From Bimuria novae-zelandiae CBS 107.79 (taxonomy: Eukaryota > Ascomycota > Dothideomycetes > Pleosporales > Didymosphaeriaceae), in contig ML976674.1 of NCBI GenBank assembly GCA_010015655.1, forward strand, positions 894,624-958,623: 64,000 nt of DNA. The letters run 5' to 3'. Below are positions 1 to 9,561 of the stretch, in pieces (the first letter of the stretch is position 1; each line of letters begins with the position of its first letter). Under the pieces are notes generated by a model that worked only from the letters and a program-made list of their open reading frames with translations, made no database searches and was not told the origin of the DNA. The translations under genes were made by a program, and so were the position numbers.

Positions 1-735
1 CGAGCGCTGCAAGGACAAGAGAAGGCGCTTGGGCGAGAGCACCCACATACGCTCGCCAGCGTCAGTAACCTTGGGTCGGTGTTGGAGAGGCAGGGCAAGT
101 ACGAAGAGGCAGAGGCGATGCACCAACGAGCGCTGGAAGGATATGAGAAGGCGCTTGGGCGAGAGCACCCACATACGCTCACCAGCGTCAGTAACCTTGG
201 ATCAGTGCTGGAGAGGCAGGGAAAGTACGATGAGGCAGAGGCGATGCACCGACGAGCGCTGCAAGGACGAGAGAAGGCGCTTGGGCGAGAGCACCCACAT
301 ACGCTCACCAGCGTCAGTAACCTTGGGTCGGTGCTGTCGAGGCAGGGAAAGTACGAAGAGGCAGAGGCGATGCACCGGCGAGCGCTGCAAGAACGAGAGA
401 AGGCGCTTGGGCGAGAGCACCCACATACGCTCACCAACGTCAGTAACCTTGGGTCGGTGCTGTCGAGGCAGGGAAAGTACGATGAGGCAGAGGCGATGCA
501 CTGGCGAGCGCTGCAAGGCCATGAGAAGGCGCTTGGGCGAGAGCACCCCGATACGCTTACCAGCGTTTACCATCTAGCGTTCCTCTTCCATCGGATGCAG
601 CATTACTCTGCTGCTGTTGGACTGTACCAGCGAGCATACGAAGGGTTTGTAAATGTACTTGGTGCACAGCACCCGACTACCGCAGCATGCCTTCAACATT
701 TCGAATCCGCTTCAGAGCATAAAGAGGTACACTAG
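1..735 (+). CDS. TPR (kinesin-light-chain type) repeat protein, 3' end only
   Basis: The frame is open from base 1 to the stop at 733-735, so the 5' part lies outside the window. The visible 244 residues are tandem 42-residue TPR units (126 bp each) at bases 1-126, 127-252, 253-378, 379-504 and 505-630, followed by a degenerate last unit and a short tail. Each unit carries the pattern RAL..EKALG.EHP.TL.SV.NLG.VL..QGKY.EAE.MH, the kinesin-light-chain/TPR_12 signature. The first four units are almost identical in DNA and protein; the fifth diverges, as is usual for the capping repeat. In fungi such arrays usually sit at the C-terminus of NLR-like proteins (NB-ARC, NACHT or patatin heads) in nonself recognition. 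The head domain is not in the window, so the NLR assignment is inference; the TPR assignment is firm. Confidence 0.85.
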   Translation, partial: RALQGQEKALGREHPHTLASVSNLGSVLERQGKYEEAEAMHQRALEGYEKALGREHPHTLTSVSNLGSVLERQGKYDEAEAMHRRALQGREKALGREHPHTLTSVSNLGSVLSRQGKYEEAEAMHRRALQEREKALGREHPHTLTNVSNLGSVLSRQGKYDEAEAMHWRALQGHEKALGREHPDTLTSVYHLAFLFHRMQHYSAAVGLYQRAYEGFVNVLGAQHPTTAACLQHFESASEHKEVH

Positions 736-1576
736 CTATTATGCGGAACGTACTTGGGCAGTGCAGACAACAAGCGCAAGATTCTCTTTCTCTTAATAAA
801 ATCTATTGTATCTATGCTGCGATGTTTCTTATGTCCTAGCCTTCTTCGCGGGTACAATATAGATTTTACACCACAGTTTAAAGGGTTAGAACATCACCAG
901 CGTTGGTTCGGGAACAAGCGGCTAGACACTAGGCTATAGGGTCGTGCATCATTAGCTAGGATTAGCGATCAGCTTTGGGCAGAAGTACTAGCGGGCGTAG
1001 CGTCCCTGCATGAATCGACGTGCGACAGCAGCCACAGGACGCATAGTAGGCCTCTATACACTCTAGGAAGGCCTGCAAGCGTAGGTAGAACCTTTCTAGA
1101 TATTTAAATAGCTGCCATAGCGTCGTAGTAGTGCTACAGTAATAGATGTCTCTTTTACAATTGACACAGGCTCTCTGCGGATTAGTTGGTCTCGCGATAA
1201 TGCGACGGTATTTTTTGTATTAACTACGTACTAGGTGCTCTTAGGTAGCAGTAGTAGAAGACTTATGAGCACAAATAGTAGATATAGTACGTGTGTTAAT
1301 GTCTCGTAGTTTCAAGCCGATGTACCCCTCGCATTTTTCGAAGCAGGGGTTTTCGACTTTTAGGGAGGGATGGTTACAGGGATTCGAGAGTTGTCGATTG
1401 ATGAAAGCGATCAAGTAGTCATTTGGGCGGAATCTAATTTTCATTCCTATGTCAACCGGTCTTTTATCATAATAGACCTAGCATCCCATGCATTCACATG
1501 ACCGAATGAACCTATGCAGTAAACTCCATTCCCATCATTCTCATACTCTTATCGCCTCCCACCCTTCTCGCTTCCT
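736..1576. other. Intergenic, no gene seen
   Basis: No open frame here has recognisable similarity or codon structure. The part around 900-1240 is rich in TAG/CTAG triplets and may be an old degraded repeat, but I could not identify a family. Confidence 0.4.
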
Positions 1577-2164
1577 CTATGCCTCAGCAGCAGCGGCGCG
1601 GGCCTTGGCGCCCCTCGGCTTCGGGGCTGGGCTCTCCTTGACGGGTTTCTGGCTCTTGCGGATGGCTGAGGCGCGGGCGACGGCGTCCTTGCGGAGGTCG
1701 GTGCGGTAGCCGCGGTTGGCCGTCGAGTTGACGATGGCCTGGTACGTCTTGCGAGTGCCCCTGCTCTTGCCGATGGTCGACTGCTGGATGTGCGATGCGG
1801 GCTGGTGGCCCTTGCCATTCTTCTTGGTCAGGAGGACGATGCCGCCCTCAGAGCCGGGCTGGATGCCGATGGCCTGTCCGATTGTCAATCTTGGTTCACT
1901 GTTGTCGCATGCTCGACTATTCGAACACGATCGCGAGGAAATTGGAGCGTACCCTGTCGTCAACGAGACCCTCATACTGCGCAAAATTAGTCATTTGCCA
2001 TATATATTTGCACAGTAGAAGCGCACCTTGCGGGAGTACGAGTTCTTCAAGTTGAGCGGATCGCGCGAGAACGAAACACCGCCAGCCTGGGTCCGCTTGA
2101 CAAGGGTCGAGCTGCCCTGCTGCTTGGTGATTTCCCAGAGAAGGTCGGGGGAGAAGGTGGCCAT
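1577..2164 (-). CDS. rpl28e: 60S ribosomal protein eL28
   Basis: Large-subunit ribosomal protein of the eL28 family. Exons read as complement of 2027-2164, 1953-1976 and 1577-1873, giving 152 residues. Exon 1 starts at the ATG at 2164 and has 46 codons ending in the family motif DPLNLKNSYSRK. The tiny 24-bp exon 2 encodes YEGLVDDR and exon 3 continues AIGIQPGSEGG. Both introns (50 and 79 bp) have GT donors and AG acceptors, and the joined protein follows the fungal eL28 pattern, including DLRKDAVARASAIRKSQKP near the C-terminus and the basic, Ala-rich tail. Several short exons are normal for fungal ribosomal protein genes. The start lies about 430 bp from the divergent DUF2015 gene, so they may share a promoter region. 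Confidence 0.93.
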
Positions 2165-2597
2165 TGCTGCGGTTGTTTGTGTCGATAGTTCCGTCGATGT
2201 TCAAGCTCGCGATGTTGGGTGTGGGCGGTTCGAAATTCGTTTGCCGCAATAGGGAAGGCGTGACGGCGCCGGAAGAACGCTCCCTCCGTGCACAGCCACG
2301 CAATCGTACCGCGGTGGGCTGACGTTCAACCCGCGGTTCTCCACGAGCTCAGCTCCCTACCTCTCTTTGAAGAGTGTCAAGTCCATGTCGTCGCTGCAGT
2401 AGCGCAAAACCTCTCTCTAGTCCTCTCCTTGTGTTTTTTCTTCCTCCCAGTTCTTACAACTCCGCATCCCACTCCTCCGTGCTTCCGAACAACCCGAGCT
2501 GCCCTCCAGATTCCGCCTACAGTGCCGCGCGTTACCCCAGAACAAGCAATACAACAGTCCACGGCCCTGCGACTATTGAAATAGGAAAATTATAATC

Positions 2598-3019
2598 ATG
2601 GGCTACGTCCTCTACTCTCTCACCTTCTTCGCGCTCGTAACCGCCACCAGTAAGGACACCCCTCCATACACATCTGCATGCGTTCACCAACATCCATAGT
2701 CTTATACTTCACCCGGCACCATTGGTTACACCGACTACCCATTCCCGAACCCATCTACACGCGCCTACCCACCTCCTTCCGCGACGACATAGAAGCCGGG
2801 CTCTCCTCATCTGCCTTCGACCTCGGCGCGAACCTAGAAGCCGGCGACTCGCGACAAGGACTGGATGACGCGGGCAAGCGCGAAGTCCAAGCAATCATGA
2901 AGAGGAGAGGAGTAAACTTCGACGAAGCGCGACGATTGTACATGCAGGACCGCTTCAAGAAGAACAACATCGGACCAGACGGGCTGCCGCGCGATCCGAA
3001 ATTTGTCAGCTTCTCGTGA
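2598..3019 (+). CDS. DUF2015 / UPF0357 family membrane-anchored protein
   Basis: Exons 2598-2649 and 2700-3019 with a 50-bp intron give 123 residues. Exon 1 encodes a hydrophobic start (MGYVLYSLTFFALVTAT), likely a signal anchor. Exon 2 carries the family core: YTRLPTSFRDDIEAGLSSS, the DLGANLEAGDSRQGLDD segment, EVQAIMKRRGVNFDEARRLY and the C-terminal GPDGLPRDPKFVSFS. This matches the fungal UPF0357/DUF2015 family (yeast YCL012C type). Its function is unknown to me. The total length is normal for the family and the DPKFVSFS terminus is complete, so the gene looks intact. Confidence 0.9.
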
Positions 3020-3532
3020 ACGGGTCAAGGAAACATGAAAAAATACTCGAAATGAGAAGACAAGGCTTTCATATCACCTAGGGTCTACTGTTCATGTAGC
3101 ATCTCTTTTGTCAGGGAGTTATGCGCGGGGCTGTCCAAGAGCCGGTGTTCTGGGCATGGCGGCACGGCTTGGGCACTGGAAGAGGAGGTGCATTTATGTC
3201 GTCGTGGGTCTTTTTTTCTTTCTTAGCGTTCGCCATCTCCGATGTTCGATCTGTCTTCGCTTCTGCCTGTTATTTTCCGCTGAGTCTACTATTGGATATA
3301 CCGATCTCCTATCTGTTCAATACCGTCATATCATCCCGACCAAGCACCCTTGGTCTAATATACCATCACGCATTACCATGTACCCCAATGGACGTTCGCA
3401 ATTGACGTTATTCACGCATCGTTGCACAAGAGTCTTGTCCTACCCTTAATCCACGCAAACCATATCATGCACCTACTCGTGCCCCAAACCATTGCACCCT
3501 CAGCTCTACAGTTCGAATACCGACAATGCCCT
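3020..3532. other. Intergenic between convergent genes
   Basis: Holds the 3' flanks of the DUF2015 gene (+) and the MFS gene (-). No further gene is seen; short open frames here lack family features. Confidence 0.5.
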
Positions 3533-5260
3533 TTACACCTTCTCCCTCCTCTCCGCCTGCCCAGCCCCCGCCAAACTACTCTTCCTCTTCTCCTTCTTCA
3601 CCTCCCTACTCTGATCCAGACTCTGCGCAAACTTGCTCTTCGCTCTTATCTCCGGTCCCTTCCAATACACGATATAGATCGGGATCGTAACCAGAAAAGC
3701 CAGGCAAGCCAGGATCGTCGATGCGTACTCGAGCGGGCGGCCAGGGATGTTCTCGTACATGGGTGCGGAGTAGAGTGCGGCGATGCCGGCGAGGAAGTCG
3801 CGCGCGAGGTCGTTGCCGCCGGTGGCGGAGGCCGCGTAAGGCCCGTAGGCGGCGGTTTGGTAGTCTATAGAGGATTGGTAGATGGCGTACTACATCCATT
3901 AGTATGATCATTCTAGGTGAAGGATAGAAAGGGGTGGGAGCTTACATTCGCCATGCCGATCAGCGTGGAGAAGATCATGGGCGCGATCCAGGGTATACCG
4001 TGCGACGGACCGAGCGATGTCCATGCGAATCCGAACAGTCCAATTGTTTCGAGCGGCGCGAGGAAGAGCAGCCACCAGAGGCGCACCTCGGGTGCGAGAT
4101 CTTCGCCTTTTCGTCGCTTGCCGCGGAAGTGGCGGATTGATGGGAGGTAAGAAAGGTAGGAGAGAATGTAGGCGATCAAGAGACTCTCTGGTGTTAGGAG
4201 TAACGTGACAAGAAGGGGCGGGAATATGGTGGCTTACGGGATGAAAGCTAAGCTGATGCCCACAGTGCCAAAGCCCCACTGCTCGTACACTGGTGTGAAC
4301 GACTGCAGGAAGGTGAAGATCAACGCATCGGAGAAACCGCTGAGGAGGGAGAGCCAAAGGACGATAGGCTCGGTGAAGAACATGTAGAATGGTCTGCAAC
4401 AATCAGCTCCCACACATCTCACCAAAATTCCAAGTCACTAACCTGCCAAAGATAGTCGTAAACTCCTTAACCGTCATTTTCCTCCCCCTCATCTCATTCG
4501 GCCCATACACATTCACATCCTCACCCGTCCTCCTCCTCCTCTTCGCCTCACGATCCAGCAAAATCGTCGACCTCGTCTCAGGATTACACAACGCATGCAT
4601 AACCTGCGTCGCGCCCCCCACAATCAACTGCACCCAAAACACCCACGGCAAACTCAAATACGCCTCCACGAAGCCCCCGACGACGGCCCCAACCACCGAC
4701 CCCCCCACCGACGACAGCACCAAAAACGCAACCGCATACTCCTGCTCATCCGGCTCCCACATGTCCGCCAGCACCCCCAGCGTCACCGACCCGCCCGCCG
4801 TCGACAACCCCCCCAGTGTCCGACACACGATGTACGTCGCCAGATTCTTGCTCAGCGCACACGGGATCTGCCACACGTTCACCAGAAAGAGGGAGAGCTG
4901 CTGGATCGGCCACCGCCCGTACTCCTCGCTCCATGGCGCCCACAGTTCGCATCCGAAACCGTAGGCTACGAGGAACGCCATCTGCGGGATGCGCGCGACT
5001 TGCTTGCTCACGCCGTGCTCTGAAGCGATGCGCGAGACGCCGTTGGCGTAGAGGGACGCGTTCATGTTCATGCTGATTTGGATGAGGAAGACGACGCCTA
5101 GGATCTGCCATTTGCGCCAGGTGGGGAACGAGTAGCCGAGCTTGTCCCACGCGTCGGTGTCGGTGAGCTCGGTTTTGGAAGAGGACGCGGTGATGCGGTT
5201 TGTTTTGGAGGGGGTTTTGCCGGCGCCGCTGGTGTTGGGGTCGTGGTGGACGGACTCCAT
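3533..5260 (-). CDS. MFS transporter, DHA1/polyamine-type
   Basis: Twelve-helix major facilitator of about 522 residues. Exons: complement of 4443-5260, 4238-4393, 3946-4183 and 3533-3889. The chosen start (MESVHHD, 5260) gives a hydrophilic N-terminus before the first helix (KWQILGVVFLIQISMNMNAS). Conserved features include ELWAPWSEEYGRWP after helix 2, GGLSTAGGSVTLGVLADMW in helices 4-5, the central loop NPETRSTILLDREAKRRRR, and the C-terminal PWIAPMIFSTLIGMANYAIY and ATGGNDLARDFLAG blocks typical of fungal polyamine/drug transporters of the plasma membrane. The substrate cannot be told. Introns 1 and 3 are canonical. For intron 2 the only acceptor that keeps frame is a GAG at 4184-4186, giving IPLLIAY; a normal CAG two bases earlier would break the frame. 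Confidence 0.88.
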
Positions 5261-6282
5261 GGTGTCGGCACTATCTCTATACCCGACCAAGTCTTTGCAG
5301 AGTTTCTCTTGTACGAGGATTATCTGTGAAGAAGCGTGTATATGAGGCTGAGGGATTAGTGAGGGTGGAGAAAGCAACGAGCTTCTTCAACCGCGCATCA
5401 CAAGTCTCGTCGAGGGTAAAAGACAAAGAGCATAGATACAGTGTGCTACACGTACACCGCGCCCACGCCGCAATAAATACTCACTCCATCTCTATCTCAC
5501 CTGTGCCCTAACCCCTCCTCTGCACACCTGACATCAACGTCGTTCCAAATCCACATCACATCCTCCCCCTCAACCACACACATCTCACCTCGCTGTCCCC
5601 CAACTATTAGCGCACCAATCCTCCACCCCTACCAAGCCACACAAGGCGTCCTGGCGCCCTCTTGCGGGGTAGTTTTGCGCGCCTTGTCCCGCTCGCATCG
5701 ACCGATGCTGCGGTATATCGCGTGCGCAGCCCGCGCGTTGTGCTACACAAGGCCAAGCCGTGGGATCGCGGCTACGTCATAGGGCGGACATCGCAGATGC
5801 GGCGCGGTCGCACTGCTTTAGATTGGTTTTTCTGCACCTGTTGGTTGAGGGTGATGTCATGGATCGCGTATATCTGGGGTTCGGGTGAAGTAATGGTTGT
5901 GTGGGTCGAGAGGTTGGGTTTGGGTGGAGTAGCGCACTTTTGGTAGGTGACCCGTAAATAGTGAGCTCGCGTTTGCGCCAAGACAGTACGCAGACGATGC
6001 TTGGTACTTAGGAGGTTGGCTGGACGTCTTGCGTACTTGGTTGGTTCCTGGCTTAAGACTGGGAATGCAAAGCTTACATTGCGCCACGGTAGTAAGGACC
6101 AAGCTTATGTTATGTAGGTATTCATCCGACCCATCTGAACACCATTCGAATGGGATGTATTAATGGCGCTATCCAGCAGGGTATTAACAAAATCCACGCC
6201 AAGGCCGTGCCCAGTGATACATATGGCTGGTATCCGTTTGCCGAGAAACTCGCCTCCCGCAACTGCTCTTGATTCTCCACCA
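5261..6282. other. Intergenic, no gene seen
   Basis: About 1 kb upstream of the MFS start and downstream of the patatin stop. Contains pyrimidine-rich stretches (5500-5640) typical of fungal promoters. No supported coding region. Confidence 0.45.
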
Positions 6283-8605
6283 TTACGAGGGCCGGCCAGA
6301 AGATGGCTTCGCAGCGCTCGTCAACATCGCGGCGATGTCCGCGACGCATTTGTGAAAGGAAGTGCCCACTATTGGATCCGCCAGATACGCGGAGGTCTTT
6401 TCCCTGACCTCGTCTTCATGGCACCACTCCTCGAGCGGCACATCGTCCAAGTTGGGCACATTGAACCTGAAAAACTTCATCCACTTCATCTCGATCAGCT
6501 GCTCGTTGTTTTTCTGAAACTTGACATTCGAGTACTCCGCTTCAGCGTTCCTCGCCCTGACACTCCTCACCATTTCGCGTGACTCTCGCTCCTGGTCGAG
6601 GCCGATGCCTGTACCGATGGAAACGATGATGATCATGTTATTGATGTAGTTGTAGAGCTGGCGACATTCATACATCATTTCAAGCACCGGGTTGTTCTTT
6701 GCGGTGCCGTGGTCTACTAGGCCGGGCTCGATAACAGGGCGCCAATTCACGCCGTTCTGAGGCGGCATGTATCGAGGTGCTACCACGGCGGCTTTCATCG
6801 CTTGCACCACTGTCATACCATCGCTGACTTGTGGTCCCGCTTTTCGCCGACTCTGGTAAGAACGCAGTAACGCAGCTTTGTTGGACCCGATGTCGATTTC
6901 GGTTGATACCACGAATCTAGTCAGAAGAGTTAGTCTGCTGCTCCCGGGACCCACCATGTCTACTTACGCATCGGCAGAATCTTCCCGACTGTCGTACAAG
7001 ATTTCATCCTCGTGTGAGAGCTCCGCTCGTACGACTGTCTTGATGGCATCCTCCACGACTTGTCCATCATGCGCAAGTGGCGGTGCATGCGAAAAAAAAG
7101 TGGAGAAGAAGTCCTTTTTGTTCTGGAAGACTGGTCCGGCGATGTAATTGTATGCTTGTCGCGCTGCGTGCGCCGGCAGCCTCAAGCGGCTGAGCATGAT
7201 CGCAAACATACCTCCCATAGACGATCCGCCAATCAAGTCGAAGATCTGCCAGGGCTCTAGATTGGTATTCATCTTGGTACAGATAGCGTCTACGAGTGCT
7301 TCCACTAGGAACACTTGCGAGAGACCGCGGAGACCGTCACCGTCAAGCGAGAGTAGAATTTTGACATCCCGGTTATAGCGCGGTTGAAGATCTACAGGCT
7401 CGAGCGACTCCCCAGGTGGTTCAGGCGCTGTTACACAGTAGGGTGCTTCGCTGCTGGTAGGCGGATAGTCATTGACCGATAGACTCTGAGGCGCTGTTTG
7501 AACGTCGTTGGTGGCGACATTTGGGCCGACGCTGGATTCTGCTTCCACTCCGGGGAGTTGCGGATCGATGTTGTGATATACCCCCGCCGAAGGAAGGGTT
7601 CGGGCGATTGTCGTCGAATCTGGGCGGTGCGTGCCATGACCAGGCGTTTCCGCTTGAGAAGGGACCCAGTGGTCACCCGCGTCCCAGTTCTGTACTGCAC
7701 TTGCAACTTCTCTTCCCGCCTCGTCTTCTTCTCCGATATATAAATCTGCGAGTGGCCTTTTCCTCCCTCGTCCCGTGGGTTTGGAGGCCGACATGTGTGT
7801 TGTTGGTGGAGGGGTTGGTATATAATCTGGTGCAGAGGTGAAGGGAGGTACAGAAACTGATACGCGATGTGTCATTAGATGTGGATTGCTCGCCGCATGG
7901 GAGGTTGACGTAGCAAGGGACTCAGTGGTTATAGAGCTTAGTTTTGGAGGAAAGTTCGGGGAAGCTGCAGTAGGGGATATCAGCGCCAGGGCAGGTTGCG
8001 ATGCAGGAGGCTGAGATGGAGCCGGTGGACTTCGCAGTGGCGGTAAATCTAGGAAATATTCTTCACTTGATACAGATGGGGTCCCATGGAGAACTTCGTG
8101 AGTCCGGGGGATCGCCCTTGTGTGAAGCGCTGGAGAAAACACGGGACCCGATTGTGAACCAGGCGTTATGGGCAAGTCAAGAGTTGGAAGATAGATCGGG
8201 GAAAAAGAAGCGGACAACGGCGAGGCAACTTCTTGCGAAAAGAGGCGCGGTTCCGTCATGGTTCTGCGCCTTGGGGTGTTACTTCCGTCTGAAGCAACAG
8301 GAGGCATAGGTGCCCATGGCGTTGTTTGCCATTGTTGGTATGTGGAAGAATAGCGAACCAGGTGAGCTTCAGCGTCGGTTGCGATCTGCTTGATGTCCGG
8401 ATCGTGGGCATGGCTGTGAATAGTAAGAAAACTTACTTGAAGGCGGTCGTTGGACAACTTACTGCTTGACCCATCCAACGTCCCAGGACTCCCACTGGCC
8501 ATTGATTGCGAACTGGATTGCAGTCGGATGTTGCGGGTCGTAGAAGTAGTAGCACTTCTCGACCTCAGAGTAACGAACCAAGCTAAGGTCGACCCTTGTT
8601 GACAT
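6283..8605 (-). CDS. Patatin-like phospholipase with long disordered N-terminus
   Basis: About 740 residues from exons complement 8463-8605, 6968-8413 and 6283-6916. The first exon (MSTRVDLSLVRYSEVEKCYY...) is joined by a 49-bp intron with GTAAGT donor and CACAG acceptor. Starting instead at the ATG at 8502 would place that intron in the coding sequence. Residues about 50-390 are Pro/Ser-rich and probably disordered. From about 395 comes the patatin domain: glycine-rich oxyanion motif DGDGLRG (405-411), nucleophile elbow GGSSMGG (443-449, GxSxG) and catalytic Asp in DHG (D598). It should act as an acyl hydrolase / iPLA2-like enzyme on membrane lipids. The Ser-Asp dyad is present, so the enzyme looks active. 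No ankyrin, TPR or NB-ARC domain is attached. Its cellular role is unknown. Confidence 0.9.
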
Positions 8606-9561
8606 TTCCGTCACTGGCAAAATCCTTCTCCAGTGGAGGCGGTCACCACACGTGCGTAGGCATTAGTGCTGTGAACAGCGGTCGTTGGACGAGGTTTTTG
8701 GTCACAGACGGGCGGGTCGCAGCGAAAAGGCGGGCGGGACGGACAGGCGACGCGGTGGTCAGTGATCGGTGGCCTGTGGATCCCCGCGTCCTGTTAATTG
8801 CTGTTGATTAGGAGATGCATGCATACCCCAATACGAGGAGTGAGTTGGCGTCCCGTCCGGTCCGCAATTCGCGCAGGCGCCACCTGTTGCTACCCGCCGA
8901 TAGCCAGTGTTCGGCTTTCGCTTTCGAGTTTGCGTACTGCTGTTATCGTATGACAAGATACGAGGCTGATCACAAACAATGCTCTTGGTGAGACACAGAT
9001 AGCGCGCGCATCAGGGGCAGTGCCGCCTCATTGGTTATGCAGTGCAGTGACAGTGGCAGTCGCGTCCACAGCGCTCCACGATATACCTTCAACCTTGTCC
9101 TCTACAAGGCGCCGTTAGAAAAGGCACTTAGGCGAGGGCAGTAGAGCAGCCACAATGATCCGCAACCCAGCTCCCTTGCCTGCCGGCCATTCAGAGATGA
9201 GGCTGTTCTTGGCCCCCGGCCTATTAAACACCGCGGCCCGAGCCGCTTATCGGTGCACGGAGATCAAATCCGATGACGGGAGCGGCGCGTTTTGTCCAAA
9301 GTCAGCTCGACTCGCGAAGCTTTAGTGGCCGTCTTTTGGGGTCGCGAATGATACGTCCTGCGAATTGGTTTGCGGCATTTGGTTTGTCATTATCGTGCAG
9401 CGTACTCACCGATGAATATGGCTCTTAAAGAGGAAGACACTAGCGAACGCAACCCAGGTCCCGGCGCTCGTGACGCATAACATCCTGAGGTTAGAACCGG
9501 CTAATCTATCCCCCGCATGGCCAACATCGCCCTGGCACGGGCCACATCTTATTAGCCAATT
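8606..9561. other. Intergenic, balanced composition
   Basis: Upstream flank of the patatin gene up to the edge of the AT-rich piggyBac relic. No convincing coding frame. The composition change at about 9560 is abrupt. Confidence 0.45.

Noticed and set aside
8433..8455. A 23-bp GTAAGT..CACAG unit as a separate mini-intron in the patatin gene
   Set aside because: Too short for spliceosomal removal; it is the 3' part of the 49-bp intron 8414-8462.
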